Assembly: GCF_011388195.1 (NCBI RefSeq)
Contig: NZ_CP049990.1
Coordinates: 868,001-932,000, forward strand
DNA: 64,000 nt
Direction of reading: 5' to 3'
DNA from: Pusillimonas sp. DMV24BSW_D
Lineage (GTDB): Bacteria; Pseudomonadota; Gammaproteobacteria; Burkholderiales; Burkholderiaceae_B
The notes below the pieces were generated by a model. It did no database searches. It saw only the letters and a program-made list of their open reading frames with translations, and was not told the origin of the DNA. This document shows positions 1 through 8,465 of this stretch, one piece after another; positions within the stretch are counted from its first letter, which is position 1, and each line of letters opens with the position of its first letter. A program made the position numbers and the translations under genes.

Positions 1-225
1 GGCAATGCTGTAGAAATCGACCGGTTTAACGTCGATTGCGGGTTCGTTTTCCGGTGTGGCTGCCAAGACATCTTTCGACAATGGCGGCCGTTCGTAAGGG
101 GCGTGTGCTTCCTCACCAATAAGAGTGATTTTGCCTTCAAAGCCTTGGTCGCGCAGCGTTGCCGCTGCCACAGCGGCGGCTTGTCCGGCACCGACAATCA
201 GAATAGAGGAGAGTGTTTCAGTCAT
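1..225 (-). CDS. FAD-dependent ferredoxin reductase, N-terminal part (cut by window edge)
   Basis: The minus-strand reading frame starts with ATG at 225 and runs off the left edge with 75 codons visible. The first residues hold a Rossmann FAD-binding motif ([14 protein letters not shown], about residues 8-21) followed by the [10 protein letters not shown] stretch that is typical of the NADH:ferredoxin reductases serving Rieske ring-hydroxylating dioxygenases and some P450s. It lies 56 bases downstream of a Rieske ferredoxin on the same strand, so the two probably form an electron-transfer pair in one operon for an oxygenase encoded to the left. Only the FAD half can be judged; the NAD domain is outside the window. 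Confidence 0.85.
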   Translation of the reverse strand, partial: MTETLSSILIVGAGQAAAVAAATLRDQGFEGKITLIGEEAHAPYERPPLSKDVLAATPENEPAIDVKPVDFYSIA

Positions 226-281
226 ATTCAAACCTTTTTAAGCCTTTGCAAACCACTTAGGTTACTATGCGTGGCGCCAGG

Positions 282-587
282 TTAAAGGTTTACCAGAATC
301 TCATCGCCCTCGACTTTGACTTCGTACACTTTGACGGGTTCGGTTGCAGGTGCAGATTTTGGTTCGCCGGTGCGAAGGTCGAACATGGCTTGATGCAAGG
401 GGCATTCCACACAGCCGTCCTCAATAAAGCCATCGGACAACAACGCGAATTGGTGGGTGCAAATGTTGTCGGTCACGAAGTATTCGCCTTCAGTGTGGTG
501 TACCGCCAACTGTTTGCCTTCCAACTCTACGCCCAAAGATTCGTCTTCTTCAATTTGTCCGACTGTTGCAATCTTGATCCAATTCAT
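282..587 (-). CDS. Rieske [2Fe-2S] ferredoxin of a dioxygenase system
   Basis: This 101-residue soluble protein is the size of the small Rieske ferredoxins (BphA3/CarAc type) that pass electrons from a flavoprotein reductase to a ring-hydroxylating oxygenase. The cluster ligands are visible as C43-x-H45 and C62-x2-H65. It reads MNWIKIATVG at the start with no signal peptide, so it acts in the cytoplasm. It is followed on the same strand by a ferredoxin reductase start, which fits a reductase-ferredoxin pair. The oxygenase itself is not in this window. The gene is divergent from the TRAP receptor gene at 936 across a 348-base regulatory gap. Confidence 0.92.
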   Translation of the reverse strand: MNWIKIATVGQIEEDESLGVELEGKQLAVHHTEGEYFVTDNICTHQFALLSDGFIEDGCVECPLHQAMFDLRTGEPKSAPATEPVKVYEVKVEGDEILVNL

Positions 588-623
588 GATGTGCCTTTTG
601 CGTTTTAATATTTCAATATAATC

Positions 624-651
624 AGTATGCTGTATATTTATTTTACGACAA
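624..651 (-). promoter_or_regulatory. Candidate promoter for Rieske ferredoxin operon with embedded operator-like element
   Basis: On the minus strand TTGTCG (651-646) and CATACT (629-624) are spaced by 16 bases. The -10 overlaps the sequence CAGCATACTG (632-623), which is repeated almost exactly at the opposite promoter. The distance to the ATG at 587 is about 35 bases. A second AT-rich -10 candidate (TATATT) lies slightly closer to the gene. Confidence 0.4.
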
Positions 652-727
652 ATAGGGGTTTACACCAGCCTATTAGGATATTCCCTGAAAAATTCGATAA
701 ATGGTCAAGTCTCCGTATTAACCCTCG

Positions 728-757
728 TTGACACTTTTAAGCATTGATCAGCATACT
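728..757 (+). promoter_or_regulatory. Candidate promoter for TRAP/molybdenum hydroxylase operon
   Basis: A perfect -35 TTGACA (728-733) is followed after 18 bases by CATACT (752-757). The -10 is embedded in CAGCATACTA (749-758), the reverse-complement copy of the element at 623-632. Having the same element over the -10 of both divergent promoters suggests one regulator for both operons. The predicted transcript would have a leader of about 170 bases before the ATG at 936. Confidence 0.5.
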
Positions 758-935
758 AACAAATAACCTGATTCTGTCGCGACTGGTTTGTGATTCTTGG
801 CAATCAAAATCGGTTCAATGGCATTTTCAGGCCAGCAGGTCGAGACACACCATCCTGCGCAAAAGTTTCTCAGGCCCGCGCCGGGCCGAAGCAGTTTGTC
901 TGTCTCACACATAACAAACCCAAAAGGAGCTGTAC

Positions 936-2033
936 ATGCAAAGACGTCGCTTTTTAACCCAGGCAGCCGCGGCAACCGGAGCCGGTCTGGCCGCAGTCGG
1001 CCTTCCCGCCGTAGCGCAGAATGCACCCACCGTGCGCTGGCGTATGTCCACCGGCTGGCCGAAAAGTCTGGATGCACTTTACGGTTCCGCCGATGAGCTT
1101 TGCCGCCGTGTGGGCGAGCTGACAGGTGGAAAATTTGAAATTCGCGCCTTCCCTGGCGGTGAAATCGTGCCTTACGCCCAAAATATGGAAGCGGTCAGTA
1201 ACGGTACGGTTGAATGTAACCACGTTCTGGCTACTGCTCACATTGGCACGAACACCGCTATTGCGTTCGATACCGGTTTGTCGTTTGGCATGAATGCGCG
1301 TCAGCACAATGCCTGGATCCAGTTCGGCGGCGGTATGGAAAAACTGCGCGAAATGTATGGCCAGTACGGCATTACCAACTTTGTCACCGGCAACGTGGGC
1401 GTACAAATGGGCGGCTGGTATCGCAAGGAAATCAAGTCTTTGAAAGATCTTGAGGGTCTGAAAATTCGTGTTGGTGGTATCGGCGGCATGGTGCTGCAAA
1501 AGCTCGGTGCGGTTCCCCAGCAGATTCCGCCCAGCGATATTTACCCCTCTCTGGAAAAAGGCACGATCGACGCAGCTGAGTGGATTGGACCCTACGATGA
1601 TGAACGCCTGGGCCTGAACAAGGTTGCGCCGTTTTACTACTCACCCGGCTGGTGGGAAGGCAGTGCTTCCATTACCACGATGGTGAATACGGAAGCCTGG
1701 GAAAAATTGCCCGCCGAGTTCAAGTCTGCGTTTGAATGCGCTGCGAATGAACAGGCGCTGCGCATGTTGGCTGCTTACGATGCCAAGAATCCGCCCGCTT
1801 TGCGTTCCCTGATCGCCGGTGGTGCACAGTTGAAGTACTTCCCCAAAGACGTGATGGAAGCCGCTTACGCCGCATCACAAGAGTTGTGGGGCGAGTTGTC
1901 GGAAGAAAACCCGGATTTCGCCAAGATCTATCCCGAGTGGAAGAAATTCCAGGAGGCCGAGGCGAGCTGGTTCCGTGTTGCTGAAAACGCACTCGATAAC
2001 TTCACATACAGTGAGGTGTTGAAGCGTTCGTAA
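936..2033 (+). CDS. TRAP transporter solute receptor (DctP/TakP type), Tat-exported
   Basis: This 365-residue periplasmic protein binds the substrate of a tripartite ATP-independent (TRAP) importer. It starts with a twin-arginine signal (RRRFL at residues 3-7, hydrophobic Ala-rich stretch, cleavage after GLPAVA near residue 27), as is usual for the TakP branch that folds with ligand in the cytoplasm. The mature part begins PTVRWRMSTGWPKS, typical for the receptors associated with mannitol/chloroaromatic or keto-acid TRAP systems. A good ribosome site (AAAGGAG) precedes the ATG. Its membrane partners DctQ and DctM appear to be those at 9277-11552, about 7 kb downstream in the same direction, with a molybdenum hydroxylase and an ABC importer in between. 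The ligand is unknown. Confidence 0.88.
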   Translation: MQRRRFLTQAAAATGAGLAAVGLPAVAQNAPTVRWRMSTGWPKSLDALYGSADELCRRVGELTGGKFEIRAFPGGEIVPYAQNMEAVSNGTVECNHVLATAHIGTNTAIAFDTGLSFGMNARQHNAWIQFGGGMEKLREMYGQYGITNFVTGNVGVQMGGWYRKEIKSLKDLEGLKIRVGGIGGMVLQKLGAVPQQIPPSDIYPSLEKGTIDAAEWIGPYDDERLGLNKVAPFYYSPGWWEGSASITTMVNTEAWEKLPAEFKSAFECAANEQALRMLAAYDAKNPPALRSLIAGGAQLKYFPKDVMEAAYAASQELWGELSEENPDFAKIYPEWKKFQEAEASWFRVAENALDNFTYSEVLKRS

Positions 2034-2123
2034 CGCGATAGGCACCAATGCGCGGCGCGCGAAGTCGGCGTGTCCGCGCATTTGGTGTCTTTACGTTCAG
2101 CGATTCATGATTTACAGGCAGGT

Positions 2124-4535
2124 ATGAGTATGACAGTTTCACATCACACAAAACCCGGCGTAAAGCCACAGGGTGTCGGTGCACGAATTCCACGTAAAGA
2201 AGACGCCCGGCATTTGCACGGCAAGGGTAATTTCATCGGCAATATGGCCATGCCGGGGTTATGCGAAGTCGCGTTTCTGCGCAGCCCGCTGGCGCATGCC
2301 CGTATTACCGGCGTTCGAATTGCCGAAGAGGCACAAGGGCAAGTATTTTTGCGTGCTTCCATGCCTGATGCCAAAGATATTGTGGCCGACTCCACGTTAC
2401 CCACTTATCAGGTGTCGGCACAGCCGCCGCTGGCCGATGACCGCGTGCGCTTTGTGGGTGAGCCTGTCGCCATGACCTTTGCCCCCACCCGCGCCGAGGC
2501 TGAAGATTTGGCCGAGATGGTAGAAGTTGATTACGACGAACTGCCTGTTTACGTTGACGTGAAAGCCGCGGAAGCGGCAACCTCCGACTTCATGCATGAA
2601 GGTTGGAAAGACAATGTGTTCGTTACATTGAATGCCAACAATAATTTCGACGACCTGGCTGCAAAAGCCGAGGTGGTCGTTAAACGTGAAATTGACTTGT
2701 CCCGCCAATGCATGCTGCCGATGGAAGGCATCGCCGTGCTGGCCTATTGGGACAATCAGAATAGCCAATTGGTGGTGTATACCGCCACTCAGGTGCCTCA
2801 CCTGATTCGTACCGGCATTGCCGAGTTTCTCGATTTGCCACAAGAGCAGGTTCGGGTGATTTCCCCCGACGTAGGCGGCGGCTTTGGCTATAAGTGTATT
2901 TTGCAACAGGAAGAGCTCTGTGTTGCCTGGTTGGCCAAAACTTACAAGCGGCCGTTCCGTTATCTGGAAGACCGTCGCGAACACTTGATTGCGGGTGCCA
3001 ATACGCGTGAACACTATTATGAAATGACCGCCTATGCCGACAAGCAGGGCCGGTTGTTGGCGCTGGATGCCAAAGTTACCATCAGTGGCGGCGCGTATTC
3101 TGTGTGGCCGTTCACAGTGGGGCTGGAAACAGGTCAGGCATTGGGCAACATACCGGGTCCTTACGCCTTCAGGGGGTATCGATGCCAAACGCGTTGCGTG
3201 GCAACCAATAAGCCCGGATTTTTGCCGTATCGCGGCGTGGCGCGCACCGGTGTTTGTTTTGCCATCGAGCTTACCCTGGACGCATTGGCTCGGGAAGTGG
3301 GGCGCGAACCTTGGGAAGTGCGCCTGGATAATTTGGTGCAACCCGAACAAATGCCCTATGTAAACGTAACGAATAAGCACCTGGACAGTGGCGACTATCC
3401 CGCCAGCCTGCGCCGGGCGCTGGAAATGATTAATGTTGACGCGGTGCGTGAGCGTCAGAAGAAAGGCGAGCCGGATGGACGCCTTATTGGCCTGGGTGTT
3501 GCAACGTATACCGAACAGTCGGCACACGGAACGTCGGTGTTTGCCGCCTGGGGTACGCCTGTTATTCCCGGGTTCGATCAGGCATCGGTCAAGCTCACTC
3601 CCGACGGCGGTGCGGAGCTGCGGGTGGGCGTGCACTCCCACGGGCAAGGTATGGAAACAACGTTTGCCCAGATTGCCAATGAAATTCTCAGTATTGATAT
3701 CAATCGTATCAAGCTGGTGCATGGTGATACCGGTCAAACTCCTTATTCATCGGGCACTTATGCTTCGCGTTCGCTGGTCATGTCAGGCGGTGCTGTATCC
3801 AAGGCGTGCAAGCAGTTGCTTCCTCGCGTGAAGAAGATCGGTGCACATTTGCTGGGTGTGACGGCAGACGAAGTCATGTTGGAAGACGGTTACGCATGCG
3901 CGGGTGAAAAGCGTGTTGCCATCGCTGAAATTACCAATGCCTGGTATATCAATCCGCAGAAGTTGCCTGCTGATGTGGACGCCGAAGGGCTGGAAGTCAG
4001 CGTGGGTTATCGACCCAAAGTAGACACCGGCAGTTTCACCTATTGCAGCCAGGCTGCCGTGGTGGCGGTCGATCCAGCCACCGGCGCGGTTGAGATTCTG
4101 GATTATGTGGTGGTGGAAGACTGCGGCACGATTGTGAACCCGTTGGTGGTCGAAGGCCAAACCATTGGGGGTATAGCTCAAGGCATTGGTACTGCGTTCT
4201 ACGAAGAAATGCCCTACGACGAACAGGGTCAGCCGCTGGCTTCAACCCTGGCTGACTACATCATGCCGGGTGCCACTGAAGTGCCCAATATCCGTATCGA
4301 TCACTTCGAAACGCCGTCGCCGCATACGGAGTTCGGCGCCAAAGGGATGGGTGAAGGCGGGGCCATTGCGCCGCCCGCCGTCTTGTTTGGTGCGGTCAAC
4401 GATGCATTGCGGGCATATGGTGTTGAGTTCGCCCATACGCCGTTGACGCCGCATCATGTGTTGGATGCGCTGGAACAAAGCAAAGAAAAAGAGTCGATTT
4501 CTCGTCCCAACGTGACAGCAGGGGCTACGGTATGA
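2124..4535 (+). CDS. Molybdenum hydroxylase large subunit (xanthine dehydrogenase/CoxL family)
   Basis: The protein (803 residues from the ATG at 2124; upstream in-frame starts back to 2070 are possible but less likely) is the molybdopterin-binding subunit of an aerobic xanthine dehydrogenase-family hydroxylase. It has the N-terminal alpha/beta hammerhead and the repeated Moco-binding domains, with GGGFGYK, and near the C-terminus GMGEGGAIAPP carrying the catalytic glutamate (about residue 744). The active-site loop reads PYRGVARTG rather than the CSFR loop of true form I carbon monoxide dehydrogenase, so this is not expected to oxidise CO. It overlaps the FAD subunit gene by four bases (ATGA). 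The likely reaction is water-derived hydroxylation of an aromatic N-heterocycle or aldehyde; the substrate cannot be told from sequence. Confidence 0.9.
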   Translation: MSMTVSHHTKPGVKPQGVGARIPRKEDARHLHGKGNFIGNMAMPGLCEVAFLRSPLAHARITGVRIAEEAQGQVFLRASMPDAKDIVADSTLPTYQVSAQPPLADDRVRFVGEPVAMTFAPTRAEAEDLAEMVEVDYDELPVYVDVKAAEAATSDFMHEGWKDNVFVTLNANNNFDDLAAKAEVVVKREIDLSRQCMLPMEGIAVLAYWDNQNSQLVVYTATQVPHLIRTGIAEFLDLPQEQVRVISPDVGGGFGYKCILQQEELCVAWLAKTYKRPFRYLEDRREHLIAGANTREHYYEMTAYADKQGRLLALDAKVTISGGAYSVWPFTVGLETGQALGNIPGPYAFRGYRCQTRCVATNKPGFLPYRGVARTGVCFAIELTLDALAREVGREPWEVRLDNLVQPEQMPYVNVTNKHLDSGDYPASLRRALEMINVDAVRERQKKGEPDGRLIGLGVATYTEQSAHGTSVFAAWGTPVIPGFDQASVKLTPDGGAELRVGVHSHGQGMETTFAQIANEILSIDINRIKLVHGDTGQTPYSSGTYASRSLVMSGGAVSKACKQLLPRVKKIGAHLLGVTADEVMLEDGYACAGEKRVAIAEITNAWYINPQKLPADVDAEGLEVSVGYRPKVDTGSFTYCSQAAVVAVDPATGAVEILDYVVVEDCGTIVNPLVVEGQTIGGIAQGIGTAFYEEMPYDEQGQPLASTLADYIMPGATEVPNIRIDHFETPSPHTEFGAKGMGEGGAIAPPAVLFGAVNDALRAYGVEFAHTPLTPHHVLDALEQSKEKESISRPNVTAGATV

Positions 4536-5362
4536 AAGCAGCAAAATTTGATTACGTCCGCGTAAGCGAGGCCAAAGAGGCATTGTCTCTATTGGAAGGT
4601 TCTGATGGCAGCACGAAGGCCATGGGAGGCAGCCAGTCGTTAGGGCCTATGTTGAATTTGCGCCTGGCGCGTCCGCAGAAAGTGGTCGACGTTTCCGGCA
4701 TTGCCGATTGGCGTACGGTGAGTAAAGAGGCCGGTCGTATTCGTGTGGGTGCGGCCGTGACGCACGCGGAGATCGAAGATGGCGTTTTTGCCGAGTTGCG
4801 CGGGCACATGCTGCAAGATGTGGCAGGTGTTATTGCGTATCGCGCTGTACGAAATCGCGGCACGATAGCCGGCAGTATCGCGCACGCCGACCCGGCTGCC
4901 GATTGGGTGTTGGCAACCAGTGCATTGGGTGCCGAGCTTGAACTGACATCGGCCAAGGGTTCCCGTCGCAGCACCATGCCTGAATTCATGTTGGGCGCTT
5001 ATGCGGTTGATCTGCAGCCCGATGAATTGATCTCGGCCGTTTATGTACCGGAAAAAACCGAGCAGACGCGTTGGGGTTATTACAAGTTCTGCCGTAAAAC
5101 CGGTGAGTTTGCCGAGGCCAGTTGCGCTGCGTATTTCGATCCCTCAACCCGTACGGCACGTATTGTCGTTGGCGCGTTGGGTGGCGCGCCTCAATTGTTG
5201 CCGGGCTTGTCGGCCAAAGTGGCACAAGAAGGGTTGGCGGCCGCAACGCCCGAAGCAATTGCAGAGGCAGTAAAAGATATTGCGCCCGAAAAAACAGCCG
5301 GTGATCGCCGTTTGTTCATGACGGTTATTGAACGCTGCCTGCGCCGGGCATTGGGTGAGTAA
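4532..5362 (+). CDS. Molybdenum hydroxylase FAD-binding medium subunit (CoxM family)
   Basis: This 276-residue subunit carries the FAD that passes electrons from the iron-sulfur clusters to the acceptor. The two FAD-contact motifs of the family are visible: GGSQS at residues 32-36 and TIAGSIAHADPAAD at 111-124. The length is normal for CoxM/CutM proteins. The start overlaps the stop of the large subunit gene (ATGA), indicating translational coupling, and the iron-sulfur subunit follows after 12 bases. The gene order large-medium-small differs from the medium-small-large order of classical cox genes. Confidence 0.92.
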   Translation: MKAAKFDYVRVSEAKEALSLLEGSDGSTKAMGGSQSLGPMLNLRLARPQKVVDVSGIADWRTVSKEAGRIRVGAAVTHAEIEDGVFAELRGHMLQDVAGVIAYRAVRNRGTIAGSIAHADPAADWVLATSALGAELELTSAKGSRRSTMPEFMLGAYAVDLQPDELISAVYVPEKTEQTRWGYYKFCRKTGEFAEASCAAYFDPSTRTARIVVGALGGAPQLLPGLSAKVAQEGLAAATPEAIAEAVKDIAPEKTAGDRRLFMTVIERCLRRALGE

Positions 5363-5374
5363 AGGAAGGAAGTT

Positions 5375-6607
5375 ATGTCCCAGTTGAATATTGAAGTAAA
5401 TGGCCGCAAGGTGTCGCGAGAGGTGCTCGCCCGCACTCACCTGGGTGATTTTTTGCGCGACGACTTGCGCTTGACCGGTACCAATTTAAGTTGTGAACAT
5501 GGTGTTTGCGGCGCGTGTACCGTACTGGTTGACGGCAAACCGGTTCGATCCTGTATTACGTTTGCCGCGGCGTGCGAAGGGCGCCAGATTACAACGATCG
5601 AGGGTTACGATACCGATCCAATCATGTTGAAACTACGTGATGCGTTTAATACCAATCACGCGTTGCAATGTGGTTTCTGTACTCCCGGTATGCTTGCAAC
5701 GTCGCGTGACATTGTGTTGCGTTTGCCTGATGCCGATGAAGAGCGTGTGCGTATCGAATTATCCGGCAATATTTGTCGGTGCACCGGGTATCAGGGTATT
5801 ACAGCTTCGGTACTGTCAGTGCTGAAGCATTTCCGAGATGAGCCAAATGAGCAAGTAGATGCGATGCGTCGTGCGGCGGCTGAAGGTAAGGCGGCGCTGC
5901 CGCCTGAAACCGACGCTCCCAAAACATTCAGTGGCTTCGAGGCAAAAAGTATTCAGCGTGAAGCCAAGGCTGTGACTAACGGCGCCGACGCGGCACCGGC
6001 CGGGTCGGGCGCGGCTTCCGGCGCAGCGACATCAGCACCGGGTAAAGGAACCAGCGTCAAGAGTGGGTTCAATGTCGATTTCCCCGCCGTAAAAGTTTGG
6101 GAATTCATGTCCGACCTGAAGGCGGTGGCTGCGTGTTTGCCGGGCGCCGTGATTGAGTCGCAGGAAGGCAACGAAGTGAAAGGGCGCATTGCCATTAAAT
6201 TCGGGCCTATGAACGCGGCTTTCAAGGGTGCGGCAACGCTGGAGCGCGATGAAGCTGATATGTCCGCGGTCTTGCGTGGTGCCGGCCAAGACTCGTTGAG
6301 TCAGTCCCGCGCCAAGGGGGATGTCGGCTATCGCGTTACCTCGGTTGCCGATGATCGCGCGCGTGTTGATGTGGATTTGCTGTATTCCCTGCAGGGTCCG
6401 CTGGCACAGTTTTCCCGTTCCGGTCTGGTACAGGATTTCGTGAAACGAATGATTGCTGATTTTGGGCGCAATGTGTCGTTGCGTCTAAGTCAGCCTGAAG
6501 GCAGCGATGCACCATTGCCACAGGCTGAATTCAGCCCCTTCAAAATGTTTATGGGCGTGCTTTGGGCACGAATTAAACGTTTGTTTGGGGGCGGAAAAGA
6601 AGAGTAG
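5375..6607 (+). CDS. Fusion of molybdenum hydroxylase [2Fe-2S] subunit (CoxS) with a CoxG/SRPBCC domain
   Basis: Residues 1 to about 160 are a complete CoxS-type subunit with a plant-type cluster (C40, C45, C48, C60) and the second cluster (C99, C102, C134, C136). An Ala/Gly-rich linker (about 165-227) follows, then a CoxG-like SRPBCC domain (about 228-380, FNVDFPAVKVWEFM through GLVQDFVKRM) and a basic amphipathic tail (about 390-410) that may anchor it to the membrane. In Oligotropha, CoxG is a separate protein that recruits CO dehydrogenase to the membrane. Here the same role could be built into the enzyme. A good ribosome site (AAGGAAGG) precedes the ATG. The protein is more than twice the usual CoxS length of about 160 residues. 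Confidence 0.92.
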   Translation: MSQLNIEVNGRKVSREVLARTHLGDFLRDDLRLTGTNLSCEHGVCGACTVLVDGKPVRSCITFAAACEGRQITTIEGYDTDPIMLKLRDAFNTNHALQCGFCTPGMLATSRDIVLRLPDADEERVRIELSGNICRCTGYQGITASVLSVLKHFRDEPNEQVDAMRRAAAEGKAALPPETDAPKTFSGFEAKSIQREAKAVTNGADAAPAGSGAASGAATSAPGKGTSVKSGFNVDFPAVKVWEFMSDLKAVAACLPGAVIESQEGNEVKGRIAIKFGPMNAAFKGAATLERDEADMSAVLRGAGQDSLSQSRAKGDVGYRVTSVADDRARVDVDLLYSLQGPLAQFSRSGLVQDFVKRMIADFGRNVSLRLSQPEGSDAPLPQAEFSPFKMFMGVLWARIKRLFGGGKEE

Positions 6608-6663
6608 TACCCGACGAGCAGTAACCCGTAGTAGGTCTGTCTTAACCAAATATGAGGTTCACA

Positions 6664-7683
6664 ATGAAAAAGTTATTAGCAAAGTCTTGGGTTCGTACTT
6701 TAACTGGGGTTGCCGCGTGTATGTTTGCTGCAACGGCGGTACAGGCTGAGCCATTCAAAGTCCGGCTCGACTGGACGCCTTGGGGTAATCATGCCGCTTT
6801 CCACTTGGCCGACCAAAAAGGTTGGTATGAAGAGGCTGGTCTGGATATTTATTTCGAAGACGGTAATGGCTCTGTTACGACGGTGCAAATTATCGGCTCC
6901 AGCGACAACTTCGATGCCGGTCACGCGGCTTTGGCTCCTATGATGATTGCGCGCGATAAGGGGCTTCCCGTGAAGGCGGTTGCGCCTTTTGTGCGTCGTA
7001 ACGACATTGGGGTGCTGGTACCGAAAGATTCCGGCATGAAAGGGCCGGCCGACCTGAAAGGCAAGAAGTTGGTATACACCGCAGGCTCTTTGGAGGCCCC
7101 CTTTATGGAAGGCTTTCTGGCTGCCGGTGGTTTAACGCGTGATGATGTTGAGTTGTTGAACGTTGAAGCGGCAGGCAAGGTCACCACTTATGCGGTGGAT
7201 CGCGCAGATGCAGTGGTATCTACCATTCCTTTTGTGTTGCCTTTCGTTCAAAAACAACGCCCCTCGAATTCGATTCCGTTTGCCGATTATGGTTTGAATA
7301 TGCCCAGTTTTGGCATTTTGGCCAGCGAGGCGAAATTGAAAACCCGTGGTGAAGACATTTCCAAGTTTGCCAGCGTCACTGCGCGTGCTTGGGAATATAT
7401 TATGAATGGCCATGAAGATGAAGGGGTTGAGGCGATTCTTGCGGCCCGCCCGCAGGCGCGCCTGGATAAAGCCGTATTGCGTGGCCAAATCGACGCCTTG
7501 AAGCCTTATTTCGGCAAGCCGGTGGAAGGTTTCCGCATGGGTCAACCCATTCCCGCTGAGTGGGAAGAGGCCGTGCAAACGCTGACCAAGGTTGGTTTGA
7601 TTGAAAAGGGCCTGCCCGCGACTGACTTCTACGTTACCGATATGGTTAAACCCGGTCAGTACGATGGGATGATCAAAAAATGA
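6664..7683 (+). CDS. NMT1/THI5-type ABC transporter substrate-binding protein
   Basis: The chosen ATG (6664) is preceded by GAGG at proper spacing; an in-frame ATG at 6652 is less likely. The 339-residue protein has a Sec signal peptide (MKKLLAK start, cleavage after AVQA near residue 28) and begins its mature part EPFKVRLDWTPWGNHAAF, the pattern of NMT1-like receptors that bind thiamine precursors, sulfonates, nitrate or aromatic acids. It overlaps the ATPase gene by four bases (ATGA) and forms a SsuABC-type importer with the next two genes. Its position behind the molybdenum hydroxylase suggests it delivers that enzyme's substrate, or a related one. Confidence 0.88.
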   Translation: MKKLLAKSWVRTLTGVAACMFAATAVQAEPFKVRLDWTPWGNHAAFHLADQKGWYEEAGLDIYFEDGNGSVTTVQIIGSSDNFDAGHAALAPMMIARDKGLPVKAVAPFVRRNDIGVLVPKDSGMKGPADLKGKKLVYTAGSLEAPFMEGFLAAGGLTRDDVELLNVEAAGKVTTYAVDRADAVVSTIPFVLPFVQKQRPSNSIPFADYGLNMPSFGILASEAKLKTRGEDISKFASVTARAWEYIMNGHEDEGVEAILAARPQARLDKAVLRGQIDALKPYFGKPVEGFRMGQPIPAEWEEAVQTLTKVGLIEKGLPATDFYVTDMVKPGQYDGMIKK

Positions 7684-8465
7684 GTTTGTCTGCTGTCAGT
7701 GCACGTAAAGTGCAGAAACAGTATTCCGGAGAGCGCGGGGTGCTCGCGCTCGATGGAATCAGCATAGAAATTCCTTCCGGACAGTTCGTCAGTATTTTGG
7801 GCCCCAGCGGTTGTGGGAAAAGTACGTTTTTGCGCTGTGTGGCCGGCCTCGAGGATATTACGGCCGGTGACCTTGATGTGAACGGCAAACCGGTGGAGGG
7901 GCGTCCACCCGACGGTATTGGCATGGTGTTTCAACGTGATGCCTTGCTTGAGTGGCGCACCATTCGCAAAAATCTTTTGCTGCCCATTGAGTTTGCCAAA
8001 AAGCGTGTAAGCGAGTACCAGGACAAGGTTGACCACTTGCTTGAACTGACCGGACTGCAGGATTTCGGGAGCAGCTACCCGCGAGAGCTTTCGGGCGGCA
8101 TGCGTCAGCGTGCCGCCATATGCCGGGCATTAGTTGACGACCCCACGTTGTTACTCATGGATGAGCCTTTTGGTGCACTTGACGCTTTTACGCGTGACCA
8201 AATGAACTTTGAGCTGCAGCGCATCTGGATGGAAACACAAAACACGATTTTGTTTGTTACACACGGTATTTCCGAAGCGGTTTTTTTGGGGGATATCGTC
8301 ATGGTGTTGTCGCCCCGTCCGGGTCGTCTCATGGAAGTCATTGAAGTGGATTTGCCCCGCCCTCGACCGTTGTCGGTGCGCGAAACCCCCGAATTCGGCA
8401 AGTATGTATCCCATATCCGCGATTTGTTCGACAAGATGGACTTAAACGGCGATAAGAGGGCGTGA
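7680..8465 (+). CDS. ABC transporter ATP-binding protein (SsuB/TauB/ThiZ type)
   Basis: This 261-residue cytoplasmic ATPase powers the importer encoded around it. The Walker A motif GPSGCGKST is at residues 41-49, the ABC signature LSGGMRQR and Walker B LLLMDEPFGALD follow in order, and the H-loop histidine is in FVTHGISEA. Length and layout match the SsuB/TauB family. The gene overlaps both neighbours, which indicates a coupled three-gene unit. The substrate is unknown but would be set by the NMT1-type receptor upstream. Confidence 0.93.
   Translation: MSLSAVSARKVQKQYSGERGVLALDGISIEIPSGQFVSILGPSGCGKSTFLRCVAGLEDITAGDLDVNGKPVEGRPPDGIGMVFQRDALLEWRTIRKNLLLPIEFAKKRVSEYQDKVDHLLELTGLQDFGSSYPRELSGGMRQRAAICRALVDDPTLLLMDEPFGALDAFTRDQMNFELQRIWMETQNTILFVTHGISEAVFLGDIVMVLSPRPGRLMEVIEVDLPRPRPLSVRETPEFGKYVSHIRDLFDKMDLNGDKRA

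Larger units (their letters stand above)
588..935. other. 348-base divergent intergenic region
   Basis: No gene is supported here. The region separates the minus-strand Rieske ferredoxin from the plus-strand TRAP receptor. It holds two candidate sigma-70 promoters pointing outward and two copies of the element CAGCATACT (623-632 on the minus strand, 749-758 on the plus strand), each overlapping a candidate -10 box. The stretch from about 764 to 920 would be a long 5' leader for the TRAP operon; it includes a GC-rich dyad near 870-890 (GGCCCGCGCCGGGCC) but no recognised riboswitch. Confidence 0.7.

Noticed and set aside
2397-3737. A 446-codon open frame on the minus strand
   Set aside because: It lies wholly antisense to the conserved molybdenum hydroxylase large subunit, is rich in His and Gln, has no family resemblance and no ribosome site; it is a shadow produced by codon bias.
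2124-6607. Carbon monoxide dehydrogenase (CoxLMS)
   Set aside because: The large subunit has a YRGVAR-type active-site loop, not the CSFR loop of CO-oxidising form I enzymes, and the gene order differs. It is kept as a hydroxylase of unknown substrate.
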